DNA of 64,000 nt from Vreelandella olivaria (GCA_004295565.1 AP019416.1:248001-312000); one strand, 5' to 3'; counted from the stretch's first letter, positions 33,017 through 43,903 are shown. Notes: generated by a model from the letters alone, not told the origin. A program made the numbers and translations.

Positions 33017-34969
33017 ATGAAAACGATCGTTAACCGCATGTCGATGCGCTTTAAATTTGCCTGTGTGCTGCTGCTTCCGCTGCTTGCCCTGGCCTGGTTT
33101 GCCGCGCAAGGTATTATGGAGCGACGTGCCACGGTGCAGGAGTTTGAGCGTCTGCACGCATTGACCCAACTGGCCCAGCGTGCCGGCGATGCAGTGCACC
33201 AAATGCAGCTTGAGCGGGGCATGACCGCCGGCTTTCTGGGCAGCGAAGGTGCAGCCTTTGGCAACCGGTTAAACGAACAGCGGCCCAACACGGATGCTGC
33301 CGCAGAAGCGTTTCAAGCCCAACGCGATAACTTGGATAAAGCGCTGCTGACCCCCGCTGTAATGCAACAACTCAATACGATTGATGCGCAGTGGCAGCGC
33401 CAGGCGCAGCTGCGTAAGCAAGTCGATGGCCTTAACATTACTATGGGCGATGCGCTAAGCCACTACACGGGCGTCAACGGTCAACTTATGGCTTTTGTAG
33501 GCACGCTGTCGCAGCTAACCAGCGAAGGGAATATTGCACGCCAGTTAAGCGCTTACTACCAGCTGCTGGAAGCCAAAGATTTAGCCGGCATTGAACGGGC
33601 GCTGCTGGCGAATGCCTTTGCCTCTGACGGCATGACCGACGCTACGTTGCGCCGTTTCTTATCCCTGTTGGGCGAAGAGCAGGCCTTTCTAGATAGTTTC
33701 CGTGTTTTGGCTGGTGAAGAGAATCGTAGCCAGTTGGACGAGGCATTGAGCGGTGCAGACATTGAGCGTCTCTTGGAACGGCGGGAATTGGCGATCAGCC
33801 AAGCCCAGACGGGCGGCTATGGTGTCGACCCCGAACAGTGGTTTGAGTGGCAAACGGTAAAAATTGCACGCCTCAAGTCCTTAGAGAATCATGTGGCCAA
33901 CGCGGTCGTATCGGAAACCATGGCCCTGCGTGAGTCAGCGCAATGGGCACTTTGGCAGTACGCGGTTATTGCGCTGGTGGCCAGTTTGATGGCGATTATC
34001 GCAGCTGCACTGATGGTGCGTGCCATTACTCAACCGCTCAACCAGGCGTTGGTAAACATCGCCAACCGCGGTAACGATTTAACCCAGCGCCTGGCGGTTC
34101 CCGGTAGCGATGAGTTGTCACAGCTCTACCTGGCGTTTAATGCATCATCGGCGGTGACCGAAGCGCTGGTGGCTGATGTAAAGCGCAATGCGCAATCGGT
34201 GGCGGTGGCCAGCAATCAGATGGCACAGGGTAATCAAGACCTTGCCCAGCGAACCGAAGAGCAGTCCGCCTCACTGGTGCAAACCGCGTCGAGTATGGAG
34301 CAAATCACCGCGACGGTGCGTCAGAGTGCTGAAAACGCCCAGCAAGCGCAGCACATGGCAGGCGATGTGGCCCACCAAGCGAAAGAAGCCACGCAGGTCG
34401 CGTCGCAGGCTCAGCAGGCGATGCAGCTTATCCTGCAAGCCAACGAGCAGGTCAACAGTATTGTGGCGACCATTGATAACATTGCCTTCCAAACCAATCT
34501 ATTGGCACTTAACGCCTCGGTTGAGGCAGCGAGGGCAGGAGAGCACGGTCGTGGTTTTGCGGTGGTTGCCGATGAGGTGCGCAAATTGGCTAGCCGCAGT
34601 GCCCAGGAGGCCAGCCAGATTCGCCACTTGATCGATAATAATGCCGCTAAAATTTCCGAAGGCGGAAGCCTGGTTACTTCGACCAACGATACTCTAGGGC
34701 GCATCGCCCAAAGTGTGGAAAAAATGGCCAGCTTGGCCGATGAAATGGCCTCGGCCACTCATGAGCAGTCGGCGGGGATTGAGCAAATCAACCGCGCCAT
34801 GGCTCAGTTGGAAGACGTAACCCAGCAAAATGCTGCCCTGGTTGAGGAAATGGCGGCAGCGAGTCGTTCCCTGGATGATCAGGCGGATGATATGACCAGC
34901 AAAGTGAGCGATTACCAAGTGCGCGATACGGCGCAGATCACCCAGCACTTAGCCCTCTCTCCCGCGTAG
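33017..34969 (+). CDS. Methyl-accepting chemotaxis protein with a nitrate/nitrite-sensing (NIT) domain
   Basis: Intact, 650 residues. A membrane segment at about 14-34 is followed by an NIT sensor ([21 protein letters not shown] and [21 protein letters not shown]), a second membrane segment near 313-335, a HAMP domain and the signalling tip ([20 protein letters not shown], then [15 protein letters not shown]). It should signal to CheA/CheW about nitrate, nitrite or a similar ligand. No chemotaxis or nitrate genes are adjacent, so it is an orphan receptor. It lacks a C-terminal CheR-tethering pentapeptide. Confidence 0.93.
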   Translation: MKTIVNRMSMRFKFACVLLLPLLALAWFAAQGIMERRATVQEFERLHALTQLAQRAGDAVHQMQLERGMTAGFLGSEGAAFGNRLNEQRPNTDAAAEAFQAQRDNLDKALLTPAVMQQLNTIDAQWQRQAQLRKQVDGLNITMGDALSHYTGVNGQLMAFVGTLSQLTSEGNIARQLSAYYQLLEAKDLAGIERALLANAFASDGMTDATLRRFLSLLGEEQAFLDSFRVLAGEENRSQLDEALSGADIERLLERRELAISQAQTGGYGVDPEQWFEWQTVKIARLKSLENHVANAVVSETMALRESAQWALWQYAVIALVASLMAIIAAALMVRAITQPLNQALVNIANRGNDLTQRLAVPGSDELSQLYLAFNASSAVTEALVADVKRNAQSVAVASNQMAQGNQDLAQRTEEQSASLVQTASSMEQITATVRQSAENAQQAQHMAGDVAHQAKEATQVASQAQQAMQLILQANEQVNSIVATIDNIAFQTNLLALNASVEAARAGEHGRGFAVVADEVRKLASRSAQEASQIRHLIDNNAAKISEGGSLVTSTNDTLGRIAQSVEKMASLADEMASATHEQSAGIEQINRAMAQLEDVTQQNAALVEEMAAASRSLDDQADDMTSKVSDYQVRDTAQITQHLALSPA

Positions 34970-35014
34970 CTTGTTACCGTTATATGACGGCATCGCCTTA
35001 ACTTATTTCTCGTC

Positions 35015-35055
35015 AGCCGATAAGGTACTTTGCAGCGCAAAGTACCTTATCGGCT
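35015..35055. repeat. Perfect 41-base palindrome after the chemoreceptor gene
   Basis: Two perfect 19-base arms (AGCCGATAAGGTACTTTGC and its complement) flank AGC. No T tract follows, so it is not a standard intrinsic terminator. A second inverted repeat, GTTATTATGA/TCATAATAAC, lies at 35063-35100. Confidence 0.85.
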
Positions 35056-35202
35056 ATAGGGTGTTATTATGACCAGCAGCACTACTGACCTCATAATAAC
35101 GGCGTTTGTGAATAACGGCTCTATATAACAATGCAACGATATAGCGATAGCATTGGCTCTATGGCGATAGCTTTATAAAAACGACGAGGAGAGCAAAGAC
35201 GT

Positions 35203-37003
35203 ATGTATGAATCCTTGAATTTATCGAAGGAACAGTCTTTGTCTCAACAGTACTCCCAGCCAACACCTTCTCTGCCCCGCTCGAACGCGATGTCGGCAGC
35301 ATCCGGCAGCCAGGCAGCGTCACCCGCTGAATCGGTATTTTGCTATGCCAACGAAGCGATCATTATTACCGATGCAGAAAATCGGGTAGTGGAGGTGAAT
35401 CCTGCTTTTGTGAGTTAACGGGGATTACGCAGGACGATGTACAGGGCAAAACGCCGGAAGCATTCAGCATTTTACCGCTGGATGATAGCCGCACCACGCG
35501 CTTGATGCGTGAAGAGCTGCAGTTGCGTGACCGCAGTAAAAGCCAGGTGAGTTACCGCAGCCACGATGGCCAGTTTTATCCCGGCATGATGTCGATTAAT
35601 CGCGTGCGCAATGAGCATGGGGAGATCGATCACCATGTGATCGTGCTGGCGGATCTTTCGGCCATTCCTGCTCATGCCCGCCACCTTAATCGGGAAGTCT
35701 ATTTTGATGCCCTAACGGGGTTGCCCAATCTGCAACTGCTGACGCAATTGATTCAAGAGTCCATGCAGCATGCCGAAGCGAAGCAGCTCTCCTTGGCGGT
35801 GTGCTCGCTGGATATCGATTTCTTCAAGAATATCAATGACCGTCTTGGCGCCACCGTGGGTGATGCGCTGCTCTCATCTTTTCCCAGCGTATAAGTCATC
35901 TGCTGTTTGGCGATGATGTGCTGGCGCGGGTGGGGGTGATGAGTTTGTGCTGTTGCTCCATCATGTCGTAGACGACGATTTTTTTGAGAAGCTGCTAGCC
36001 TCTATCCGCCAGCCGCTGATGATAGAGGGCAGAGCATCCACCTGACGGCAAGTTTGGGAGTGACGTTCTACCCCAATGACCACGTTCAGGGCGATGTGCT
36101 CTTACGGCATGCCAATCAGGCGATGTACCGCGCCAAGCAGCGTGGCCGCGATACCTTTCACTTGTTTGATCCAAACCATGACCGCTTGCTGCAGGTGCGC
36201 CATGAGCAGCGGCAGCGTTTTATTGATGCCCTCAATAACCATGAACTGCGCCTCTATTATCAGCCCCAGGTCGATATGCGCAGCGGTCAAGTGGTCGGCC
36301 TAGAGGCGCTGATTCGTTGGCAGCACCCGGAAGAGGGGTTGCTTGCGCCGGGGCAGTTTTACCCACCATCGATACCACGCCGTTGGAGGTGGAGCTTGGC
36401 GAATGGGTCATTGAGCAGGCGCTGCGCCAGTTGACCATATGGCAGGCTCAAGGCATCGCGCTACCCATCAATGTGAATATAAGCCCTACACATCTGTTAG
36501 TGAGCAATTTTAGTCAGCGGCTGGGCGAACTCTTGGCACGTCATCCCAATGTACCGCCAGCGATGCTCAAACTCGAAGTGCTGGAGAGTGCGGCGATGCA
36601 TGATATCCAGGCCGCACTGCAAAACATGTCGCGCTGTCAGGCACTGGGCGTGAGCTTTGCTATTGATGACTTTGGCACCGGGTTTTCGTCGTTAACCCAC
36701 CTGCGGCAGCTGCCGGTCAGCCTGATCAAAATAGACCAGAGTTTTGTCCGCGATATGCTCAGTGATCAAGACGATATGGCGATTGTGGAGAGCGTCATTT
36801 ACATGGCGAATCGCTTTAAGCGGCCCATGCTGGCGGAGGGTGTAGAAACCTTAGAGCATGCCAAAGCCTTGATGGCGCTAGGCTGTGAATTAGCCCAAGG
36901 CTACGGGATTGCTCGGCCAATGCCCGCCGAGTCGCTGCCTACCTGGTTGGCGAATTGGCCCAGCCGCGAAGAGTGGAACTCTCTCGCAGAGACGAACCCT
37001 TAA
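35203..37003 (+). CDS. PAS-GGDEF-EAL cyclic di-GMP protein (about five frameshifts)
   Basis: Read through missing bases near 35415, 35885, 35930, 36035 and 36360, the gene encodes about 600 residues. A PAS domain (FCYANEAIIITDAENRVVEV) leads to GGDEF, where restoring one G in a run at about 35932 gives the intact motif RVGGDEFV. The EAL domain has LYYQPQVD, GLEALIRWQHPEEG, AIDDFGTGFSSL and AEGVE. Both catalytic domains look competent. Its stop codon overlaps that of the convergent SprA-like gene. Confidence 0.83.
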
Positions 37004-37652
37004 GCGGCTAGCTCGCCAGCGGCTGATTCATCCGCGGAGGGTGTGGCGGAAGGTGTAGCAGTGGAGGATGTCGCTGCGGCGCCGTCGCTGCGGGCTTGGT
37101 TCATTTCACTGCGCTGCATGGATGCTTCCAGCTTGGCCTCAAGCAGGTACTGGCGCGCTTGGGCGGCCACTTGGTAGTCTTTTGGTGAGGGATCCGCAGG
37201 CGCCATGGCCGCGGCGATCACGGTCTGCATTTTTCGATCGTCGCTTGGGGGTCATTGGGTACCGGGCCATAATCGATCGGCACTTCGCCTGCTACCGCGT
37301 AGCGTTTGCCATCGGGGCCAACTTCATATTCATAGCTGGCACCGCCCGCATAGGCGCCGCCCACTGTTTGGTGGGCCATCTCATGCTGGCGTACTTCGCG
37401 GTCAGTCTGTTTAAGCTGTTCGAGTAGCTGAATCTCTTCCGGCGCCATGGGCGTGCCGTCCGCCCGTTTGGGGCCAGCCTCGGCGCTGCTGCTCTCTTCA
37501 CTAGTGCTAGTCGTTTTAGGGTCGTCGGTAGACGCCGTATCTTCTTCAAGTGCACGGCCTTTGGCGGTTTGCTCAACGCGCGGGGACATTGTATTCGCTG
37601 AAGGATATGTCCAGGCAGCGTGGGAAACGGTGCTAATGGAAGAAACGGCCAT
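37000..37652 (-). CDS. SprA-related putative metalloprotease (one frameshift)
   Basis: The central region has VRQHEMAHQTVGGAYAGGASYEYEVGPDGKRYAVAGEVPID, the hallmark of the SprA-related family, with HEMAH as a possible zinc-binding HExxH. A run with five A instead of six at about 37232 breaks the frame; the remainder is a coiled-coil-like region (AQARQYLLEAKLEASMQRSEMNQ) and a low-complexity Ser/Thr/Ala tail. No signal peptide. Its biological role is not established. Confidence 0.78.
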
Positions 37653-37794
37653 AGGTCATTACCGACTAAGTACGAGTTGGGATACCATGAAGTATTAGCG
37701 AGCGATACCGACAGTGCAAGTTTTTGCAGTGTTATACCGCTATTTTTCCGACACGATGACACTCTTATGCCAGCCTTATCTTATTGCCATCCCT

Positions 37795-38022
37795 ATGCAA
37801 ACCATTGATGTGGTTATTAATCTTAATTATGATGAGTGCTTGGCTCATTATGAGGGGCGCATTGCCCGCGTACGTGCCCGCAGTGTGGATGGCCGCTGGG
37901 TAATATTTCCCGCCGAGGCGATTAGGCGCATAGTTGGTCGTGACGGTGTGCACGGTATCTATCGATTAAGTTTTTCTGAGCAGGGCCGATTTATCAGCAT
38001 TAATCCCTTAACCGGACGTTGA
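37795..38022 (+). CDS. DUF2835 family small protein
   Basis: A 75-residue protein starting MQTIDVVINLNYDECLAHYEGRI; I choose this ATG because the family is about 70 residues and upstream codons look random. It contains RWVIFPAEAIRRIVGRDGVHGIYRL, typical of DUF2835. No function is known. It lies eight bases before an unrecognised gene that may be cotranscribed. Confidence 0.75.
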   Translation: MQTIDVVINLNYDECLAHYEGRIARVRARSVDGRWVIFPAEAIRRIVGRDGVHGIYRLSFSEQGRFISINPLTGR

Positions 38023-38029
38023 GCTGCCT

Positions 38030-38437
38030 ATGCACCGTCATGGAACACCGATCACTTTAAATGACCTCATTTATTCCATTATTCCCAATTTAAACAGTGC
38101 TGAAAAGTTAGTTTTCGCTACGCTAGAGAGCTTGATTGAAACGGCTTCAAACCCTCTGGACATCCTTAAGCGCACCGATCAACGTCAGGCGTTTGGTCTG
38201 GAAGTTCATCGTATACGCATCAACCTGGAACACCTGCTCGACCGTTACCGAACCGAGCTAGAAGCCGTACTACGCAGCGAAGGTGAGTATACCGGCCCGG
38301 TAGTTGACCCCGACCCCCAAGAAGCAGATGCCATTCGCAGTGCTGTGGATATTTATATTCATGTATGCGCTTTTCAACGCGGGGAGCGTCCCAGCCCCGT
38401 GCCTCGGCGAGAAGCTACGCCGCCTAAACGGCCGTAG
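38030..38437 (+). CDS. Hypothetical protein, 135 residues
   Basis: I do not recognise this protein. It is mostly helical, with NSAEKLVFATLESLIETASNPLDIL near the start, a VHRIRINLEHLLDRYRTELEA helix, and a proline- and arginine-rich tail. No membrane segment, signal peptide or cysteine motif is seen. It lies just after the DUF2835 gene and probably belongs to the same transcript. Codon pattern and position support a real gene. Confidence 0.6.
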   Translation: MHRHGTPITLNDLIYSIIPNLNSAEKLVFATLESLIETASNPLDILKRTDQRQAFGLEVHRIRINLEHLLDRYRTELEAVLRSEGEYTGPVVDPDPQEADAIRSAVDIYIHVCAFQRGERPSPVPRREATPPKRP

Positions 38438-38563
38438 CGTAAGATTCACACCTGGCATCAACATTGCTTGTATAATGTGGCCATTCTGACTTTCAGGGTT
38501 ACCCCTTGAAAGCAAACAGCCTGCCTACCCGGCGTTGGCTGTGGACACCTTTGGAGATATACC

Positions 38564-39142
38564 ATGTCTGCCTCACCTGTCACATTGATGGTGGCTCGTC
38601 GCGTTGAGCACGGTCGCTACGCTGATTTTAATCGTTGGCTTAATGAAGGGCGCGAACTGGCCGCCGATTTTGCGGGCTACCTCGGCTCTGGCGTATTGGC
38701 GCCACCGGCTGACGACGATGAATACCAGATCATATTCCGCTTCAGCAGCAGCGAAACCTTAGCCGCTTGGGAGCACTCCGCCTCACGCCATGCTTGGTTG
38801 GCGCGCGGCAAAGGCTTATACGAAGCACCTCACGAGCACCGGGCCACCGGGTTGGATGCGTGGTTTCAAGCCGGTAGCAGCGCACCGCCGCGCTGGAAGC
38901 AAGCCGTGGCGGTCTGGCTGGCGTTCTTTCCTATCTCGCTGATCTTTCAATTTGTATTCGGCGGCGTTTTGGCCGATTGGGCACTGGTACCGCGGGTAGT
39001 AGTGAGCACTCTAATGCTCACGCCTGTGATGGTGTTTGTGTTTATTCCCCTCTCTATGCGTTTACTAGCGCCCTGGCTGCAGGAAGTGGTCACCGCTGGA
39101 TCTGCTGGCGCGGTGGCGTCACGCACACCGGTCATAACGTAA
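38564..39142 (+). CDS. Antibiotic biosynthesis monooxygenase-like domain protein with membrane segments
   Basis: The first ~100 residues form a ferredoxin-like ABM domain (VTLMVARRVEHGRYADFNRWL; then YQIIFRFSSSETLAAWEHS). The C-terminal half has two hydrophobic helices (AVAVWLAFFPISLIFQFVFG and VVVSTLMLTPVMVFVFIPL), so the domain is tethered to the membrane. Family members act on small reactive or aromatic molecules, but this membrane-bound group has no established reaction. Confidence 0.82.
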   Translation: MSASPVTLMVARRVEHGRYADFNRWLNEGRELAADFAGYLGSGVLAPPADDDEYQIIFRFSSSETLAAWEHSASRHAWLARGKGLYEAPHEHRATGLDAWFQAGSSAPPRWKQAVAVWLAFFPISLIFQFVFGGVLADWALVPRVVVSTLMLTPVMVFVFIPLSMRLLAPWLQEVVTAGSAGAVASRTPVIT

Positions 39143-39308
39143 CTGATTAATAAACTTGCTTTTGTTCACACCTCCATAGCGATCCACGCTGCGTTGATAC
39201 TGTTGATCCTATGATGATGGGCTTTATGGTACTAAGCTAAATGTGCCTATAGAAAGGATAACTGGCGCCAGTGCAATGCTGGCGTACAACTCAGCCCATG
39301 GAGTGTTT

Positions 39309-39980
39309 ATGATTCATGTTCACCATCTGGAAAAGTCTCGCTCGCACCGTATCCTATGGCTACTTGAAGCCCTTGAGCTGGACTATGAATTGGTGGTTTA
39401 CCAACGCGATGGCAAAACACAGCAGGCGCCAGACTCGCTGAAAAAAATCCATCCACTGGGTAAATCGCCAGTGATTGCCGATGGTGATTTCACCGTGGCT
39501 GAGTCGGGAGCGATCATTGATTACCTTCTGCAACGCTACGGACAGGGCCGCTGCCAACCCTCGTCGGATGATATGCCTGAGTGGGTGGATTACCGCTACT
39601 GGTTGCACTATGCCGAAGGGTCACTCATGCCGCTGCTGGTGATGCAGCTGGTGTTTAGCCAAATTCCCAAACAGTCGCCCTGGCTGATTAAGCCACTGGC
39701 CAAGGGGATCAGCGATACGGTAAGTAAGCGCTTCCTCGCGCCGCAGCTTAAACAGCACCTTAGCTTTATTAACCGACACCTGTTGGCGCAAGGTAATTTT
39801 GCCGGGCCGTGGCCCAGCGGCGCCGATATGCAAATGAGCTTTCCGCTCCAGGCAGTGGCCGCCGTACAGTCACTGGAACAGTATCCTGCCATAGCCGCTT
39901 TTGTGTCACGCATTGAGCAAGACGCCGCTTGGCAACGGGTGGTAGAGCGGGCAGGCCCGCTTACCATGCCTGGTCAGTGA
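39309..39980 (+). CDS. Glutathione S-transferase
   Basis: The thioredoxin-like N-terminal domain starts IHVHHLEKSRSHRILWLLEALELDYELV, with the conserved turn KSPVI and the glutathione-binding AESGAIIDYLLQRYG. The C-terminal all-helical domain follows. 223 residues is normal. Likely conjugates or reduces with glutathione in detoxification. Start at 39309 is chosen from the domain boundary; the frame is open further upstream. Confidence 0.9.
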   Translation: MIHVHHLEKSRSHRILWLLEALELDYELVVYQRDGKTQQAPDSLKKIHPLGKSPVIADGDFTVAESGAIIDYLLQRYGQGRCQPSSDDMPEWVDYRYWLHYAEGSLMPLLVMQLVFSQIPKQSPWLIKPLAKGISDTVSKRFLAPQLKQHLSFINRHLLAQGNFAGPWPSGADMQMSFPLQAVAAVQSLEQYPAIAAFVSRIEQDAAWQRVVERAGPLTMPGQ

Positions 39981-39989
39981 ACAGTCGCT

Positions 39990-41825
39990 ATGTACTATTT
40001 CGCCTCATCTGCCGCTCTTCCGGTGGAGCTGCTACGCAGCATTGACGACTACCTGGGGCGTTGGGGTATCGCCTTGCTGCTTGTTTTTCTCCTTTTGGCG
40101 CTGCTGGGCAATCTGCTGCTCAAGCGGCGTATGCAGCATAACCGGGCGCTCCTGCAAACCAATAAAGAGATGCTGGCGACCATTCTGGATAGTGTCGATG
40201 CGTTTATTTATATCAAATCACCCACCTTAGAGTACCAATACGTTAATCGCCGCATCAGCGAGCTATTCGGCCTGCCCGCCGACAAAATCATCGGTAAGCG
40301 CGATGAGGCCTTTTTTGATGCCGGAAGCGCCGCTGAAATCAAGCAGATCGATCGCAACGTATTGGCGTCAGGTAAAAAAGTGACGGTAGAGGAGAGCAAT
40401 GTCTTGCAAGGCGAAAGCCGGGTAAGAACTTTCTTATCAATTAAAATGCCGCTTTCCATGTCGCCCGGTGCAGCCCTTGCCTGTGCGGTATATCGACCGA
40501 ACTGACTGACTACCTGGAAATGCAGTCGCGCACTCACTACCTGGCCTTCTATGACTCGCTAACCGGGCTGCCCAATCGGCGGCTGCTGATGGATTCCTTA
40601 ACGGCCGCTATTGCCCATGAAGAGTGGGCGGCATCCTATAGCGCGGTAATGGTCATTGATCTGGATAACTTTCGCTTAGTGAATGACATCCAGGGCCATG
40701 ACAGCGGCGATCAGCTATTGATTAGCGTTGCCGAACAGTTGCGCCAGCGGCTTGACGCAGAGGAAACGCTGGCTCGCTTTAGTAGCGATGAGTTTGTGGT
40801 GCTGATCAATAATCTGGGCGAGCAACAGGCGAACGCTGCGCTAAAAGCCGAGCGTGTGGCGCGCCAACTATTGGAGACGATTGCGCAATTAAGAAACAGC
40901 CATTCGTTGCCGATCAGTGCCAGTATTGGTATTTCACTGTTTACGGGAGGAGGTGAGCATAGTATGGATAGCGTGCTGCAGCAGGCTGATATGGCGTTGC
41001 AGCAGGCGAAAAGCGCGGGCGGTAATGGGCTGTGCTTTTTAATACCGATATGCAAACCAGCGTGCTGGAAAGAGCGAGCTTAGAAGCCGACCTGCATAAG
41101 GCACTCGAACGCAACGAGCTGGCGCTGCATTACCAGGTGCAGGTTGACCATCAGGGCGTCACCATCGGCGTAGAAGCCTTACTGCGCTGGTTTCACCCTC
41201 AGCGCGGCTGGGTATCGCCCGCGACGTTTATTCCGCTTGCGGAGGAGAATCGGCTGATTGTGCCGATCGGTTATTGGGTAATGCGCTCCGCCTGCGAGCA
41301 GCTGGCGAAGTGGTCGCGCCAAGCCGCCTATGCGCCGTTAAGTATCTCCGTCAATGTAAGTTCAGTGCAGTTTCAGCAGCCGGAGTTCGTGCGTGATGTT
41401 GAAGCGCTGTTGGCTGAAACTCAGGCGCCGCCGAGCCGCCTGGTGCTCGAAGTCACCGAGAGCCTGTTGATGCAAGAGCCGGTGAGAGTCCGCAACACGA
41501 TGTTGCAACTGCGGGCCAAGGGGATTCGTTTTGCATTGGATGACTTTGGCACGGGCTACTCATCGCTGAGTTATCTGAAGCGATTGCCGCTGGACGAGTT
41601 AAAATTGACCAATCGTTTATTCACGAGCTACTTACCGATAAGACAGACGCCGCGATTGTCGATACCACGATTCTGCTTGCGGTGAGCTTGGGCCTGACCG
41701 TGGTCGCGGAAGGGGTAGAGAAAAAAGAGCAGCTTGACTGGTTAAGAGGCCACGGCTGCTACCGCTATCAAGGCTATCTATTTGGCCGCCCGACCCCGAT
41801 TGAGTATCTGTTCGAGACTTATTAA
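39990..41825 (+). CDS. Membrane PAS-GGDEF-EAL protein with degenerate GGDEF (three frameshifts)
   Basis: Corrected for losses near 40480, 41035 and 41620, this is about 612 residues. One membrane segment (GIALLLVFLLLALLGNLLL) is followed by a PAS domain (EMLATILDSVDAFIYIKS), a GGDEF domain with DSLTGLPNRRLL but SSDEF in place of GGDEF, and an EAL domain with intact VEALLRW, DDFGTGYSSL and AEGVE. It probably degrades cyclic di-GMP, with the first domain acting as a sensor or GTP-binding regulator. Confidence 0.83.
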
Positions 41826-41835
41826 GGGTTTATAG

Positions 41836-41866
41836 CAAAACCCCTTTCCAGAATGCTGAAAAGGGG
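41836..41866 (-). terminator. Terminator of nhaD
   Basis: An 11-base stem (CCCCTTTCCAG against CTGAAAAGGGG, one mismatch). On the minus strand it is followed by TTTTGC, so it terminates nhaD; it may also stop the convergent EAL gene. Confidence 0.7.
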
Positions 41867-41893
41867 CGAGGGTCGTGCTTATCAATGTGTCAG

Positions 41894-41956
41894 GCTTAGC
41901 TGGGCGACTGGCTTAGCTGAGCGACTGGCTTAGCTGAGCGACTGGCTTAACTGAAC
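41894..41956. repeat. 17-base tandem repeat spanning the nhaD stop codon
   Basis: Three full copies of GCTTAGCTGAGCGACTG (41894-41910, 41911-41927, 41928-41944; the first has one change) run into a partial fourth that contains the nhaD stop and last codons. Confidence 0.85.
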
Positions 41957-43423
41957 AGGGCAAAGCTGTCGGCGTTAAGCCACATATGAACCAAAATACT
42001 GGCGATGTAGCCAAGCAGAATAACTGGCGACCAGCGCAAGTGACCCATAAACGTATAGGAGCCCCTTGCCTGACCCATTACCGCCACACCGGCCGCGGAG
42101 CCAATCGATAACAAACTGCCCCCGACACCCGCGGTTAAGGTGATCAGCAGCCACTGACCATGGGACATATCCGGCTCCATGGTCAGCACCGCAAACATCA
42201 CCGGAATGTTATCCACCACGGCCGAAACGACACCCAATACGATGTTGGCGGCGGTGGCGTTCCAGCCGGTATACAGCGCTTCGGACAGCAAGCCGAGATA
42301 GCCCATAAAGCCCAGCCCGCCAACGCACATTACCACCCCGTAGAAGAACAGCAGGGTGTCCCACTCAGCCCGGGCAACGCGGTTAAACACATCGAACGGC
42401 ACCACGCTGCCCAGCTGCGCCAGCTTACGGTTATCACCTTCACGGCTATACCGCTCGCGCTTGCGCTCCAAGGAGCGGGGCAGGCTGCGGCGCAGGTAGT
42501 AACCGAAGAACTGCAAGTAGCCAAGGCCGGTCATCATGCCAAGCACCGGGGAAGGTGGAGCACAACGTGACACATTACGGCGGTGACAATCGTCAGTAAA
42601 AACAGCAGCACAATGCGTCGGGCGCCACGCTTTAGCCACACATCTTCATAAACGCTGGAGGGTTTTTCATCCTTGATAAACAGGCTCATGATGCAGGCAG
42701 GAATCAGGAAGTTGACCAGGGCGGGGAAGAACAGGATAAAGAACTCCTGGAACTCCACCATGCCTGCTTGCCATACCATAAGGGTGGTGATGTCGCCAAA
42801 GGGACTAAACGCGCCCCCGCGTTTGCGGCCACCACGATATTGATGCAAGCCAGGTTAATATAGCGCTGGTTGCCTTCGGCCACCTTGGTCACCACCGCGC
42901 ACATCAACAGCGCGGTGGTGAGGTTGTCGGCAATCGGTGAGAGTAGAAAGGCGAGGCCGCCGGTTAGCCAAAACAGCGTGCGGTAGTTGAAGCCCTTGCG
43001 CAGCATCCAGGAACGCAACGCATCAAAGACCCGGCGCTCTTCCATGGCGTTGATATAGGTCATGGCCACCAGTAAGAACAGCATCAGCTCGGTGAACTCC
43101 AAAAGCGTAACGCGGAAAGCGTACTCGGACGCTTCCGACATGCCGTTTTGGACATACACCCAGCCGATGAGGCTCCAGATAATACCGGCGGCCACTAACA
43201 CCGGTTTAGACTTGCGCATATGGATCTTTTCTTCCGCCATGACCAACGCATAGGCCAGGACGAAGATCGCTACAGCGAAAAAGCCCACGGTAGAGCTGGT
43301 AAGATCCAGCTCACCGGTCACTGCAAAAGCACTGGGACTTACGCCTAATAGTAAGGCCGCTAACAAAAAAAGCCAGCGACGATATAATCGAGGCTGGCAA
43401 GAGGGTTGGCACAACGTAGGCAT
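41947..43423 (-). CDS. nhaD: Na+/H+ antiporter NhaD (two frameshifts)
   Basis: A signal-like N-terminus (LFLLAALLLGVSPSAFA) leads into about twelve membrane helices. The family core is visible as LLSPIADNLTTALLMCAVV and, across a break near 42812, ANAGGAFSPFGDITTLMVWQ; a run there has five G where six are needed. A second break near 42550 (four C instead of five) precedes GMMTGLGYLQFFGYYLRR. VVDNIPVMFAVL is the second conserved Asp-Asn motif. NhaD exports sodium at high pH and salt, consistent with a halophile. Confidence 0.9.
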
Positions 43424-43903
43424 GTGACGTTCTTCCTCATGGTCAAGTTGTCAGGAGTGGTGTAAAACGGCCTTATTTTATCAGTCTATATTGCGCCGCA
43501 ATACCTTATTAAAACGAACGAAAGGAGTTCTTCTTAAGGTAATAGCATCTTTTTTAGGAAATTAATCTTTTAGGTAATGGTAAAATCTTTAGTATTCGTT
43601 TTATAAAAAAAAGCTAACAATGGGTTTGGTATTATACTATTGCCGCATAGCATTATTGAATAAGATTCATAATTTATATATTTTTTCGCTAATATTTGTT
43701 TTTGAAAATATTTCCGTGGATCGGAGCAGGGAGTGAAGGAAGGGCCGAAAGTGCCCGCCTGAAGCCAGTCGTGCTATGTTGAGTTGCGCCACGCTCCCAC
43801 TCAGACTGAAAAGTTTGTCCACAAAGCGTTTGCTCAAAAACAGCGGGTGACGATAAACGAGGCCTGTCAGCGACGGCCATTGGATACGCTAAGGAATAAC
43901 ACG
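43424..43903. other. AT-rich intergenic region upstream of nhaD and the TAXI gene
   Basis: No gene is seen in these 480 bases. The part from about 43480 to 43720 is far more AT-rich than the rest of the window, with many A and T runs. It separates divergent genes and presumably holds both promoters; the composition suggests curved DNA or a target for nucleoid proteins. Confidence 0.55.
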
